Positions 22,851 through 46,884 of a stretch of 64,000 bases of DNA are shown here, in pieces. Where the stretch lies: positions 8,701,579 through 8,765,578 of the forward strand of contig CM049307.1 of NCBI GenBank assembly GCA_026874595.1, given 5' to 3'. The DNA comes from Sipunculus nudus. Its lineage: Eukaryota; Annelida; Sipuncula; Golfingiida; Sipunculidae. The translations under genes were made by a program, and so were the position numbers. Under the pieces are notes generated by a model. That model was not told where the DNA came from, did no database searches, and was given only the letters and a program-made list of their open reading frames with translations. Position 1 is the stretch's first letter, and each line of letters opens with the position of its first letter.

Positions 22851-24372
22851 CTATAATGAACAGAGAAATCAGATTTTCTCTTGTAGTTTTTTTGTTATTT
22901 GTATACAAGTTTATCACAATACACATTTTCCATTAAGTTCTAGCTATCACCAAGGTAGATATTGTCTGCATAGCTGCCTGTCATGGTTTACTCTGTTTCA
23001 GTTTCCAGAGGGACCACAAATACAACTCACTCACAGCTCAGTTACAATACCTCAACATGTTTTCACTGGCACATGCAAGACATACAATTTAACTTAGCTT
23101 AATTTTAAGACTGTTCACTGTCATGAGAATTTCTCCAACTGAAAACAAAGGCTATTTATAATTCTTGGGCAAAATTTTAGCAGTGCATTTATTAAGCTGT
23201 ATGTATACTGTGACAGAGGTGTAAATATAACCAATTCATTCCTTGTTGGTAAATGTTAGAAAGGGTACATTAGATTTTTGTAATTTTGAATCTGTCTCTA
23301 AATGGTTGATTACCTGTAGGTATAATTAGAAATCAATGAAGGCCAAAGCATGTTCAAGGAGGATGACATTTAGGTCAGTACTAATTAGAAGTTCAGGTAA
23401 AGGCAGTGAATCTTATAAAGAAAATCACATCTTTGTGGTAGTGCCAGTCAGGCTGAGAGATGTTAACACTTATGCTATTGGAGTTAATTGAAGCATCCTA
23501 GTTGATAAGTTATCAAAGAAATAATGATAGTTTAATATGTTTATAAGGATTGGAAATCCAGTGGTAGGCAGAGAGAGAAAGATAGGAGACAGAGGTGTGC
23601 ACCCTGTGCATCTCTGTCCACCCTTGTAGGACACGGCAGACATGTGGCAAACTAAGATGTTACTGGCTGCAACCTTGAAATAATATTTAAGTAAGTTATG
23701 GACTTCCATCTCAACTTATATCAGCAGAAGTAATGACCTTTGATGTGATCCAAGAGCTGCCTCCTATGATTGTTATGTTCTGTTAAGTATCTGTGAATTT
23801 GTGATGTTCAGCCAGAATGTGAGCCAAAATGTCAACAGGGACCAGAATCTGTATTGTTCAACTGTGAAGCTGTAGTGTTATGTTCAACAGAATAAATTGT
23901 GTTAAAGTTTGAAGGACTTACTCTTTGAAGACACCAAGAAAATATAACAACAAATATGCCATGTGACAATACCCATATCTGTGTTATATGAATTAGTAAC
24001 CATATATGTAAACTAAGTATCCAGAAAATGCCCGCTATATCCATATTAAATTATATTCTGATTTTTTTTAAATTATATTTCAAAGGATAAGTCTGTGTGT
24101 GGTCTGTATGTTGCACTTCCAATACACAAAGTATGAAGAAAATCATATCATTTGAATGATCTGTTCCTAAGAAACTTTTTTTATTTCAAGTTTTATGCAC
24201 ACAGGACTAGCTAAGTAGTAATATTCCAGAAGTCATAAGCAGTCATACACACAGATTGACCTTAATGATATTTGTTTGCAATTAGAGGTACTGATGGGTA
24301 ATAAATGATGGCCTTTAGCTCTGAGGTCCAGTGTATAAGTCCTACCTCTCTATCTGTTACAGGTGTTTTTAC
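22851..24372 (-). other. Intron of paralog 2
   Basis: Donor GTAAAAAC (24372), acceptor TATAG (22851). AT-rich, with no recognised element or coding similarity. Confidence 0.8.
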
Positions 24373-24527
24373 CTGATGTCACCAATGAGTGGGTGTTTGT
24401 CTTTCAGCTCTGTGAGTTTATCCATCAGATATGCTCCCACCTGCAAGGCATTTTCTCTCAGCTTTTTTCTCTCGATATTCTCCATCACTGCCAGCCCAAT
24501 AGCACAGGAAACAGGGTTACCTCCAAA
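24373..24527 (-). CDS. PHYKPL-like: Phospho-lyase paralog 2, exon ([14 protein letters not shown] segment)
   Basis: A 155-nt exon: acceptor TGACTTCAG, then TTT GGA GGT AAC CCT. It encodes [19 protein letters not shown], a charged amphipathic helix ([19 protein letters not shown]) and HPLIGDI plus AG of an Arg codon before [16 protein letters not shown] is the family signature just after the active-site lysine region; in the homodimer this part contributes to the PLP phosphate pocket (family knowledge). Confidence 0.96.
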
Positions 24528-30542
<6,015 letters not shown>

Positions 30543-30751
30543 TTGTAAACCTCTCTGAGGTAATTATGTGGGAGCAGGACCTGTCCAGCACAGCTCTGTA
30601 AGGATTCAGCGATGAACGCAGCAGGTCTCCGGCCCGCCGACTTCATGCTCTCAATGATATGCTTGACATCTTGTGCATACAGGTGACTCAGATCCTCTCC
30701 AGGGTGTGTCTTGTCTGTGTATTTACCGCGGTACAAATCCGGATTTGGAGC
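30543..30751 (-). CDS. PHYKPL-like: Phospho-lyase paralog 2, exon (APNPDLYRGKY to YLREVYK)
   Basis: A 209-nt exon: acceptor ATGAACAG, then GCT CCA AAT CCG. It encodes APNPDLYRGKYTDKTHPGED, a YA.(D/E)VK.II helix, GRRPAAFIAESLQSCAGQVL and LPHNYLREVYK (last Lys split). AAFIAES and the S(C/V).GQ motif are hallmarks of ETNPPL/PHYKPL. In this segment IAESLQSC is ETNPPL-like, so the paralog keeps features of both vertebrate enzymes. Confidence 0.96.
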
Positions 30752-31235
30752 CTGTTCATAACATTATTACCATGGTAGCAAAACATCACCTTCATAATAT
30801 TCAGTATATTATAGTTTTTTTTTAAATTTTATACAATAAAATACCAATTTACTGTGGATTAAGAAATACTCATGGATTGATTTGTTTCTATTTTTGGTAA
30901 AAACCAAACTCATAAAAAAAGGACAAAAGGGCATACATAAGCAGTTTCTTCCTGACAAGTAAAGTAAGGAAAAACATGCATAAAGCCACTAATATCTGTC
31001 TAATCCTGAGTGATTTATTTTAGTTCCACTGTCACTGATATGTTCTGATTGTATATCAATACCCTTGTGTGATCTGTTCTTAAGATTTCAAAAGAGATTA
31101 CTGGTATACTGACATGGAATACAGATGATTGCTCAGAGGTAGTAATGATTTCAGATTCAATGTATGAGGATGATATTACCATACATACACCATGAATGAA
31201 CCCTACCATAAACATGCCATATTAACGTGACATAC
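30752..31235 (-). other. Short intron of paralog 2
   Basis: A 484-nt intron with GTATGT donor and CAG acceptor; no other content seen. Confidence 0.85.
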
Positions 31236-31329
31236 CACATGCACCCAGTCTGCCTTTCCTTGCCCTCCGGTGCCATTAAACTTGTAGGGACTTAGATCCA
31301 ACACAGCCACTGTGTGTCCATGATAAGCA
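31236..31329 (-). CDS. PHYKPL-like: Phospho-lyase paralog 2, exon (AYHGHT segment)
   Basis: A 94-nt exon: acceptor TTCACACAG, T completing His, then GCT TAT CAT GGA. It encodes AYHGHTVAVLDLSPYKFNG, then TGGQGKADWVHV up to donor GTATGT. The HAYHGH motif with an aromatic residue stacking on PLP, and SPYKF, are diagnostic of this phospho-lyase clade. Confidence 0.96.
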
Positions 31330-32268
31330 CTGTGTGAACACAAAAATTACGCAAAATTTCAGAAATATAATCCCAACCATGATGACAGTATTTAAGTGTA
31401 ACAGAATGTCAGAAATATAATCTCCACAAAGATGATTACCAGTGTTCAAGTATAGAGCATGCATACACAAACAAGTCAGAAGTCGGACCTGAACCTGACA
31501 ATATGTGAGACTGAACTTAAGGTATCTGTTCCAAGAGATTATAACTGAATGTTATTAAACCTTAAACAATTATTTGACAAATTATAAGAGTTGAAAAACT
31601 TTTAATGAAATCACAAATTTGATGCAGTTTCCTTGTAATTGGTATTAGTATTTAATGGATCATAAATTTTCATCAATGAAATTAAACTCATTCTATTCAT
31701 TTGCAGAAAAATCATTACAAATTGCATGGTCATAATACTGTAACCATTCTGATGGCTCCAGTCACATAGTCAAAGCTATTTTCCAGGTGCAAGTCTCACA
31801 GAGAGGTGTCAACACATCATCCCAATACTGTAATTGATGGTAGCAATAAATCTTTGTCATGTAACTCCACTGTAGCTACATCTCTGAATGCACTGTTTTG
31901 GTCTTGAAGTATTGGAAACAAAGCTAAGTGTGTCCTGTGGACCATATTTTTCCATAAATCTTGAGGAATTTGACATTATCCTGGAAATTTGTGAAAAGTA
32001 TGTTGCAGCAACTTATATTAGAAACCATGCTAGTAGATCCATCAGGTGTACTTGGCCTATGGAGAAACCATTCTGGAAGAACTTGGCTGAATTCTTTTTG
32101 AACTATACCAACACAATGTGTAATATGCTGCTTACTTTATATATTGAAAAATTGCTATAGGATAACAAACATGGGTAGTTAACATTCCTGTTTGACTGGA
32201 AGATAATAATCATTCAAGAATCCACTTTAAACAGTCTGATATAACCTCTGATCTGTATTATCACTTAC
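31330..32268 (-). other. Intron of paralog 2
   Basis: Donor GTAAGTGA (32268), acceptor CACACAG (31330). About 0.9 kb; the longest frame on the opposite strand (31888-32160) has no recognisable domain. Confidence 0.85.
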
Positions 32269-32343
32269 TGGTCTAGTACAATAGCATCCATAGCCTTTGT
32301 GTGAGCTCTGGCCATTCGGAGTGCTAGGTCATTGGCTTCTGAC
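32269..32343 (-). CDS. PHYKPL-like: Phospho-lyase paralog 2, exon (SEANDLALRMAR segment)
   Basis: A 75-nt exon: acceptor CATTTCCAG, then G TCA GAA GCC AAT. It encodes SEANDLALRMARAHTKAMD, then AIVLD plus two bases of His at donor GTAAGTGA. NSG|SEAN binds the PLP phosphate; it is split by the upstream intron, which contains the 101-bp array. Confidence 0.96.
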
Positions 32344-33502
32344 CTGGAAATGGAAAGGACAAGCAGTCATAGTACTCATATACTCTATTAATGGATAAAG
32401 ATAATTTTAGTCATCTGAACATAATACAAACCACTGAATTATGCCTGTATGTACCCCTGACATTGACATGTAGTGTGGATGCTAGAGCTAGTTTTTTTTT
32501 GTTCATAAAGTACATAAGATATACATAAAGCTGACTTTGAGTTAAAATCATCATCATAATGATTGTTTATTGTTACTTGTATCACCAATACATTGCTCAG
32601 ATCTTCATTGACCTTTGCAGTGCCAGTCATGGCAAACAGGACATATTTAATGCCCAGTTAAAGGAGGATGTAACAACCTGACAGTATTTTCTATAATACT
32701 GTGGGCTTTATTTTCATTCATCAGATATAATAATACTGACTCAATAATTTCAAAAGTACATTAAAACATATGACCTGACCTTTATCATCCCACATGGAAG
32801 TATATTACAACATCAACTGCTGAAATTATCAAAACCAGTACTTACACCAAATACTGTGGGGAACACTCCCACACACGCTAATTAAAGATCAATTATCAGA
32901 AATGGGAAGTGAATTCCTGATGCTGAATAGTCAAATTAATGCAGAAAGATGGGTTGTATCTTAAATCTATACATGATCACAAATTCACAGGCTTCTTAAA
33001 TTCATAGAAATCAGTGTTCTGTAATGTATAAAATTTGTATTATTTGAAGCCATGGTAATGATGTGAGCGTGGCACTGGATTTTGTTCCAGGGAGAAAGAA
33101 GCAGATTCTGTCTAATCAATAGCACAGCAGCTGTAATAATTTACTGACACGCCTTAAACTGCTCTGTGCAGAAGATATGCCACATGAAAGTAATGACATA
33201 CAGGGCATGTCTGCATGCACTGTCTCACAGGTTGTCATGTTTCCTTAAACTGAGTCATGATGTCCCTGTGATAATTCACCTGCTGAGAACCTGAGGCAAT
33301 ATTGATATCCTAATTTACTATCTTATTAGCTCTACCCATGTGCTGGCCTGCTGTGTTCTAAAATTAGCATGGCATGAGGGCGTCACTTGGTAGGAACAGT
33401 GATAATCAATGCGCTGAATCAAAGACGGTCATTAATCAGTAATTAAATCAGGAATAAAATGGTTGATTAAATTGAATTAACAATCTTAAGTCATCTTCAT
33501 AT

Positions 33503-34205
33503 TTTTTTTAGCTAAGCTGACTGAAAGTCATCTGAGCTATAGCGATTAAATTTTGTCTGGTTGTCCAAAAACAGGGCCAAATTGCAACCTTAAAACTAAG
33601 AAAATTCTAACTTTACATCTAGAGAGGTCCTTAAAAGTTTTCTTGGAACCTAAAATTAGGGCACTGCAACCTTTATTCTTCGAGTTATGGGGCATGTTTG
33701 AGCACCCCAGGATAATTAAACATTTGACAAAAAAGCTCTTTTATCTCATGCATATTGTGCAATTATTCATGAATTGCCATAATCGTGCCTTGAAGATTGA
33801 GGCACATTGTGGTTTTATATTACGTTGTACCCAATACCATGCACTACCTAGTGGCAATATTTGTAACTACCAGTTTAATGGGATATTTACAGTTTACATC
33901 CAGGTAGTCATTGGTATGGAATGAAAAGTGAACCTGGTTCTCAAGCACTTCTTTTCAGAAATCACTGCGGGCAGGCAATATTTTATTTTCTACTTTTTTT
34001 GTATGTTTCGATAAAAATTTCATATGATCAGGGAAAACCATGTAAAAAAAAGGTTTTTTTGCTACACAGGTAAAAGCACTACAAAACAAAGGCAATATTA
34101 TCAAAATTGTATTATTTTATCTTCTTGAATGATGAAAATCAAAATAAAAATGTTTGATGCTGGGGGTTAAATTTGACCTGGGTGGTGCCTGAGAACCATA
34201 AAATT
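33503..34205 (+). mobile_element. Dispersed repeat fragment
   Basis: It begins with TTTTTTAGCTAAGCTGACTG and CATCTGAGCTATAGCGAT, the family terminus. It ends in a block (33963-34175: GCGGGCAGGCAATATTTTAT ... TGATCAGGGAAAA ... GGGGGTTAAA) that recurs at 60600-60803. No protein coding. Confidence 0.6.
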
Positions 34206-35327
34206 TATTTTTGGCCTAAGATTTTTATATTAAGCCCAAACCAAAGGACAGATAAAGCATGTAGTAAGTAGTAGTAAAACAATCAAGTAAGCAATTTTAT
34301 TTAATAATAGAAAACTTCAGAAAATCATCTTTTATTCTAAATTAAAAGAGCAAATTTATATATTACCTGGTCTCCATGAATGTTTAGGAATGTTATATTC
34401 ATTTATGTTCAGGTTCATTACAACAATCACCATAGCAGGGAGAAACATATGGGTGTATAAGCCCTTCAGATCAAGTATACTTATGACTGTTTCAAATAAC
34501 TGAACTGATAACCAAATCCAAAGGCAATCATCAACAATCCAAATGAACCAATGCTCTGGTAGCAGTTCACAGACTGAGTGACTCTTGTATTTGGGATACA
34601 TACCTCAGTGTCCTCAAACTCAGGTGAGCAGTATGCATATTGACAAGAGTTATCTGTGCAAATGCAAATACCAGAGGTTATGTTTGTACCTGTTTGTCTC
34701 TCTATTAGCTTTTGTGTTTGTCAACAAAGTATCTCAAAAAGTTCTCAAGGAATTACAATGAAATTCTGTGAAAGGGTAGACCATTGGCAAAGGAAGGAAT
34801 TTTCATCCTTCACAGTCTGTTCTTCTGCTTTTTGTCAACACAACATTTAAAAAAATTACTGTATCTGTCAGACCTTACAGACATATAACAGGTTAAACAA
34901 CAGTGTGGCTAATAATTTGCCATTTATTTTTTAAAAGAAACCATATCCAAATGAAAATCAAGTTACACCAAAATAATGACAACTTTGCAAGGAAATTCCC
35001 ACTGCTAGATACTTTATAATATAAGTAGCAATTTCTATGTGATTACAAATGACTGTGCCAACCTAATGCCAGGGCCATGGATCAATCCATGATGACAAAT
35101 AAGCTGAAGCCCCTGAAGAATGACTTATGACAATATAACAATATACTCAGATGTATGACTTCAGACCTGAATCAGGTGTTATCATAAGTGTGACGTGTGT
35201 ATATATAGATAAGAGAGCTTCTTATGAGCATCTACGTGATACAGACATTTCAGGTAGTCCCAAGAAGAGCAGACTCAGATGCATGTCATTTCTCTATTAT
35301 TAACAACTGCAGTAGGTCAGAGAAAAT

Positions 35328-35520
35328 AGGCTCAGAGTCTGTGACCTCTCTAATATGAACACTTGGAAGTAGTTTCATGAAAATAGGCTTAGAGTCTGTG
35401 ACCTCTCTTAAATGATTACTTGGAGTCTTGGAAGTAGTTCTATGAAGATAGGCCCAGAGTCTGTGACCTCTCTAATATAGTCATTTCTATGTAAAAAGGC
35501 TCAGACTCTATAATTATCAA
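35328..35520. repeat. Imperfect ~60-bp repeats, 3-4 copies
   Basis: Repeated block with AGAGTCTGTGACCTCTCT, AATATG-type sequence and ACTTGGAAGTAGTTTCATGA. It is next to, but unrelated to, the 101-bp array. Confidence 0.75.
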
Positions 35521-35668
35521 GAATTTACATAGCAATAACAGAAATAATTTACAGCAATAATGCAAATAAATATGCAAGCTCAGCTATGTGATGGATATCA
35601 AAGGCAGTATATCCACTGGATGTCCAATCTTCATTACAGACACACAGAGGGATTACAGAGTAACAGTA

Positions 35669-42908
<7,240 letters not shown>

Positions 42909-43027
42909 CATGTGCCACGTTGTTAATGCAGTCCAAGTACTCATTGCCATCCTGGTCATACATGTACTGCCCGGAAGCTCGGACTATCTTCAGCGGGTCA
43001 TCTCGGAAGAACAGTTTGCAGGAGGCA
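42909..43027 (-). CDS. PHYKPL-like: Phospho-lyase paralog 2, exon ([18 protein letters not shown] to NNVAH)
   Basis: A 119-nt exon: acceptor GTCCTTCCAG, T completing Ser, then GCC TCC TGC AAA. It encodes [20 protein letters not shown] and [19 protein letters not shown] plus one base of Val. SC.LFF..DP.KIVRA, YMYD and DCI(N/S)NVAH are typical near residues 20-65 of ETNPPL/PHYKPL. The initiator exon (about 20 residues in relatives) was not found; it should lie at higher coordinates, possibly beyond the retrotransposon cluster. The ten exons total 1387 nt with no internal stop. Confidence 0.96.
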
Positions 43028-43964
43028 CTGGAAGGACAAGGAATTACGATACTTTCCTCTGTCATGTTGTTTGCCTAAGTGGCCTACTTGACAAAGCCTG
43101 GGTTGCCTGCTCTTATACAGACTAGCAGCTAGTCAATAATGACAAGACCAGCACTGCAATAATGCTGTATGTCGATTTTTAATCATTCAAGCCACCCTCT
43201 TTTGTACCAGCCATGAAACAAGGGACCCATGGGTTACGTCCCTCAGCTGAATTTTGGAAAATATTAGTAACTGCAAAATATTTTTATTTCTTATGGTTTT
43301 TCATGTATATTAACATTTGAAAAGCTAAGAGAAAATGGCCCAGCTAAAATGAAACTCTGTAAATTATAGAATAATGGACATGAGCTAAAGCATATGGACT
43401 GTGTAATAAATGGAACCTTTGGCCTGAAACCATTTAGTGATGCACCAAGGGAAAAAATGGGCCTATGGTAAGTGTCATATAAAAGTTCCATTTCATAAAC
43501 AAATAATGTGTGAAGGTAATTAAGTTTTCAAAAGTTAAATATATGGCCATATGAGTACAAATTAATCCCACAAAGTTTGACCAATATTCCTAATTTTAAA
43601 ACTTAACAGTGTTATTCACACCTAGGCCCTGCCAACTTTAAGAGATATGAATGAAATGCTACCAAGTATTTATATCTTCTTAAATCTTGTCAGTAAGCAC
43701 TTACATTAGGTTCTAATATATTTGATCACATTTGAATATTAGGATTAAACTCCTGAACATTTTTTTTTCTTTAAAAAAAATCAAAATTGTCCAAGTCTCA
43801 ACAAAAATAATTCATTTAACATTAAAATTATAAGATTTGTCTTGTTTATTAGTCCTGTGTATTGAAGGGGTGGGTGGGGGAGGGGTTTCTGTTGTTACTG
43901 CTCGTCGCTGAAAAAAATGTGAAATTATAAAATTCATCTTGTTTAGAGTACAGGTCTGTCAACA
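43028..43964 (-). other. Upstream intron or 5' region of paralog 2
   Basis: No exon recognised. It holds the dispersed-repeat text GGGACCCATGGGTTACG near 43210 and AT-rich sequence with a G-rich run near 43868. Confidence 0.4.
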
Positions 43965-44553
43965 GCCAAAGTGGCCAAAGTTGGGCAAAATTTAAGGTAC
44001 CAATTTATTATTTTTGCTAATATTTTAAAAAATTTAAAAGATTTTGATCTAATATTGGGTATACAATTAAATTTTGAATAATTAAAGTTATATTACTGGA
44101 AAAAAAGTCCTTAGTTTTAACATGTTTTGTGTTAAGTGATCAAATATCTTTCCTGATTTTTTACAAAATGCATTATGTTTGAGCCCATAACTTTTTAAAT
44201 TATAAAATACAGACCTAATTTCTGGCATGTACATAGGAACTATATAGAGGAATATTTATGGCAAATATGAGGAAAAACAGATGAGTGGTTTTGATATTAG
44301 GTGGTCCTGAAGTGTGAAAATAGGGTTTTAGAAAAAATTGAGGGTTTTCCTTAATTTCTCAAAGGAACAAAGTCGCAAAGACCAAGTTTTCGCTTGGAAG
44401 GAGATCTTGGGGATATCCAACATTATGCCGAATTTTGGATTCCTAGGTCTTATGGTTTCAAAATGTGCCATATCTACGGATGGACGGACAGACAGACAGA
44501 AAATGGACCACGACTATAGCTCAGATGAATTATAGTCAGCTGAGCTAAAAAAG
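43965..44553 (+). mobile_element. Dispersed repeat fragment, same family as 59985-60597
   Basis: Shares AAGTTGGGCAAAATTTAAGG, TTTTGATCTAATATTGG, AATATCTTTCCTGATTTTTT, GCATGTACATAGGAACTATA and the end CTCAGATGAATTATAGTCAG CTGAGCT with the copy at 59985-60597. A GGACGGACAGACAGAC run precedes the end. No protein coding. Confidence 0.75.
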
Positions 44554-44689
44554 AGGCCCATCAGGGCACACAGAGGGCCTTGATTATTACTTTCAAAATC
44601 TCCTAAGCCTGGGGCATCTACTGTTGTGGCAAATAATGGAAATACTGCTTAAAATAAATCAACAAAACCTTAATAATATAGATACTTGT

Positions 44690-44784
44690 ATTACCAATAT
44701 TATAATTTAATTTAAATGAAGAAGTCCCTATCAAAGACTTGTGACCTTGATCCTGTACCAACCTAGCTACTAAAGGAATGTTTG
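44690..44784 (+). mobile_element. LINE fragment, part left of the gypsy insertion
   Basis: Translates (one in-frame TAG) as KSLSKTCDLDPVPT-stop-LLKECL, the SCDLDPIPT.LLKEC block at the start of the RT region in CR1/L2-like LINEs. The reading frame KECL|DNS continues exactly at 51647 once the gypsy element and one target duplication are removed. Confidence 0.8.
44781..44784. other. Target-site duplication of gypsy element, left copy (TTTG)
   Basis: TTTG directly before the LTR start; the same four bases follow the other LTR at 51643-51646. Removing one copy restores the LINE frame. Confidence 0.85.
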
Positions 44785-45355
44785 TGTAGCACGGGCTGTA
44801 TGCTATACACAAAGAAGACAGGCTGGCTGTTGATCACATTTAATGTTGACTTGTCAGATACAGATAGCTGGACCCCTCTGCCCAGCAGGACGGGTCATTA
44901 AATAAGTCCTGTGCGGACCTGAACGAAGCACCCCCTGCTGAGGGCCACACGGCTAACCTAATAACCTAAAGCTGTGTTTCTAAAAACAAATAATTATATA
45001 TATCATCTGAACTACTTGATGAAAACTCATAAAACTTACAATACTTAATGTAATCTGGTTTATGTTTATGTATCCCAAATTTAAAAGCAGAACATTCAAG
45101 GACTAATGAGATATTACAAATAATCCAAATATTATTCCTGGAAAAAGCATAATCATTTAAAATACTGAGAAATAATAAAATCTAGATATGAAAAGACAGT
45201 AGACACTTTAAATATATATAGGATAGCTTGTATGTGTAAAATTTGGTGTGTATATGACATTCCCTTCCCTGTGATCTAAGCTCTTGAATTCATCCTGGAA
45301 ACACAGGGCCCAGAACAAAGAACTATAGCCTAACAGTCAAGTTGAGCCTGCTACA
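44785..45355 (-). repeat. Long terminal repeat (3' LTR of the element)
   Basis: 571 bp, flanked by TGTAGC and GCTACA inverted ends. Compared by eye with 51072-51642, the only difference seen is G versus A in CTTAATGTAATC (here G). Confidence 0.96.
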
Positions 45356-45380
45356 ATTTCCTACGGCCCCTCCAAATTTG
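45356..45380 (-). promoter_or_regulatory. Probable polypurine tract
   Basis: On the - strand GGAGGGGCCGTAGGAAAT lies just before the 3' LTR (TGTAGCAGGC). It is purine-rich but broken by CC and T, so it is a plausible rather than perfect plus-strand primer site. Confidence 0.5.
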
Positions 45381-45774
45381 GACCCCAAATTAAATTAAAG
45401 TAATAAATATACGGTAGCTAATGAGAGATCTCTTATGTATCTAGCAGAACATTTATGATAACATAATAGAATAAAAAAAAAGATATTAGATGCAAGGATT
45501 GCTAACCCACATATTAAATCAGTCTTAACATTAAACATCTTACCATGCAGCAGACCCCTTATCATCAAGAGTAGTCCATTAACACATGTATACCCATTAA
45601 CCCATTTGTAAGCACTCAATAAGTCCCAGCAAAGAGTATAATCAAAAAACTGTTAAGCAAATAGATAGAATGTTCATTGACTCTGGTTCATTGATTTTGG
45701 TTGTTTCAGTAAGACCATATTACTAAGCGATCAGTAGTACACATATATATTGAAAATTTATAGAATGTTCACGG

Positions 45775-46884
45775 TCACTGCCGTCTGTGACGCCTTTTTC
45801 TGGCTTTGCCTGCTTGAGTCCTGTGGATCTGGTATTCCCTCACCATGAACTGGGGTAGGTTCTCTGCTGGCTCCCATGTCGTCTGGCTCTGGTCTGCCCA
45901 CTTGACCTTAAACAGCAGACGACCTTTGTACCTGCTTGATGAAAGCAGTTTTTCAACCTCAGCCCACTCCACAGTATCACTATCATCATTATCACTTTGG
46001 GTATGTCCCTCTGTGTCACCATTATCACTTTGTTTATGTTCTGGTGCATTATCACCTTGGTTATGTTCCACGGTATCACCATTATCACCTTGGTTATGTT
46101 CCACGGTATCACCATTATCTCTTTTGTTATGTTCTATGGTATCACCATTATCACTTTGGTTATGTTCTATGGTATCACCATTGTCACTTTGGTTATGTTC
46201 CAGTGCATTATCATTTTGTTTAGGTTTCACTGTATCACCATTATCACTTTTGTTATGCTCTACAGTATTACCATTATCATTGTCACACTGCTCACTATGG
46301 GTTGACACCTCTTCAGGGCTTGAATTTTGTTCACTATGATCACTTTGGTTCTGGTCCGTGTCTGACTGCGCACTATGGTTATCTGGTTTGCGAACAGCAG
46401 GCTCTGGTTGCAAGTGACTCCGACGCCCTTCAGGATCATTGTATGGTTTTAAACGATTTGCATGCACTAATGATTTCAGAGCCTGATGGCTTTCACAGCT
46501 GTGTATTTTGTAGGTATGGTTGGGTCCGAGGTCACTAATGTAATATGGACCTTGCCAGTACTTGTGAAGCTTGCTGGATTTACCTTTTGGGATTGCAGGG
46601 TTAAACATCCAGACTCGATCTCCTAATTTAAATGCTGGCTCCTGTGCACTTCTATTGTAGTACTTCTCATAGTGAGACTGTGCTTTCAGTATGTTTTCCT
46701 GAGCTGTTTGGTGAATTATGTCCAGTTTCTCCTGTAATTTGGTGACATAATCACTGAATGCAATTGGCAAACTTCCTGGTATATCCAACATAGTGTCCAC
46801 TGGTGCGTGCATTTCTCTGCCAAATAATATTTCAAAAGGTGAAAACTGTGTTGAGTTTACAGCAGGTGTCTTTCTGTAAGCCAT
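45775..46884 (-). CDS. Gypsy integrase C-terminal part, 11-residue repeats and chromodomain-like end
   Basis: 369 residues, starting MAYRKTPAVNSTQFSPFEIL, which is the end of the integrase core in a frame -1 to the main pol frame. Next come KLGDRVWMFNP and KYWQGPYYISDL (GPY/F module), ending HANRLKPYNDP. A hydrophilic linker holds about nine 11-residue repeats of the type DNGDTVEHNQS (33 bp each, about 45969-46290), very acidic. The last about 60 residues (EVEKLLSSSRYKGRLLFKVK, then WADQSQTTWEPAENLPQF) resemble a chromodomain (FKVKW, TWEPAENL) and end in a basic tail RKRRHRRQ. This module may steer insertion to histone-marked chromatin (known for chromoviruses; inference here). Confidence 0.9.
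   Translation of the reverse strand: MAYRKTPAVNSTQFSPFEILFGREMHAPVDTMLDIPGSLPIAFSDYVTKLQEKLDIIHQTAQENILKAQSHYEKYYNRSAQEPAFKLGDRVWMFNPAIPKGKSSKLHKYWQGPYYISDLGPNHTYKIHSCESHQALKSLVHANRLKPYNDPEGRRSHLQPEPAVRKPDNHSAQSDTDQNQSDHSEQNSSPEEVSTHSEQCDNDNGNTVEHNKSDNGDTVKPKQNDNALEHNQSDNGDTIEHNQSDNGDTIEHNKRDNGDTVEHNQGDNGDTVEHNQGDNAPEHKQSDNGDTEGHTQSDNDDSDTVEWAEVEKLLSSSRYKGRLLFKVKWADQSQTTWEPAENLPQFMVREYQIHRTQAGKARKRRHRRQ
45969..46290 (-). repeat. 33-bp in-frame tandem repeat in the integrase linker
   Basis: About nine copies of a 33-bp unit coding DNGDT(V/I)EHN(Q/K)(S/G). Two units lack two codons (DNALEHNQS, DNAPEHKQS), so the frame is kept although length varies. On the + strand the array also makes long spurious reading frames. 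Confidence 0.92.

Larger units (their letters stand above)
32344..35668 (-). other. Distal part of the large intron of paralog 2
   Basis: Non-coding. It includes a dispersed repeat (33503-34205), three to four imperfect copies of a ~60-bp block (35328-35520) and otherwise AT-rich sequence. No additional exon could be recognised. Confidence 0.7.

Noticed and set aside
33553-33924. 123-codon + strand frame in the large intron
   Set aside because: It lies within a dispersed repeat fragment, and its text is not protein-like compared with other copies of the repeat.
45845-46339. Open frames of 91-164 codons on the + strand and in other - strand frames
   Set aside because: They are shadows of the 33-bp repeat in the integrase linker; low-complexity repeats keep all frames open.
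46857-46884. Programmed -1 frameshift in integrase
   Set aside because: No slippery heptamer in the overlap, and the shift splits a conserved core; a one-base loss is simpler. Left as an open check.
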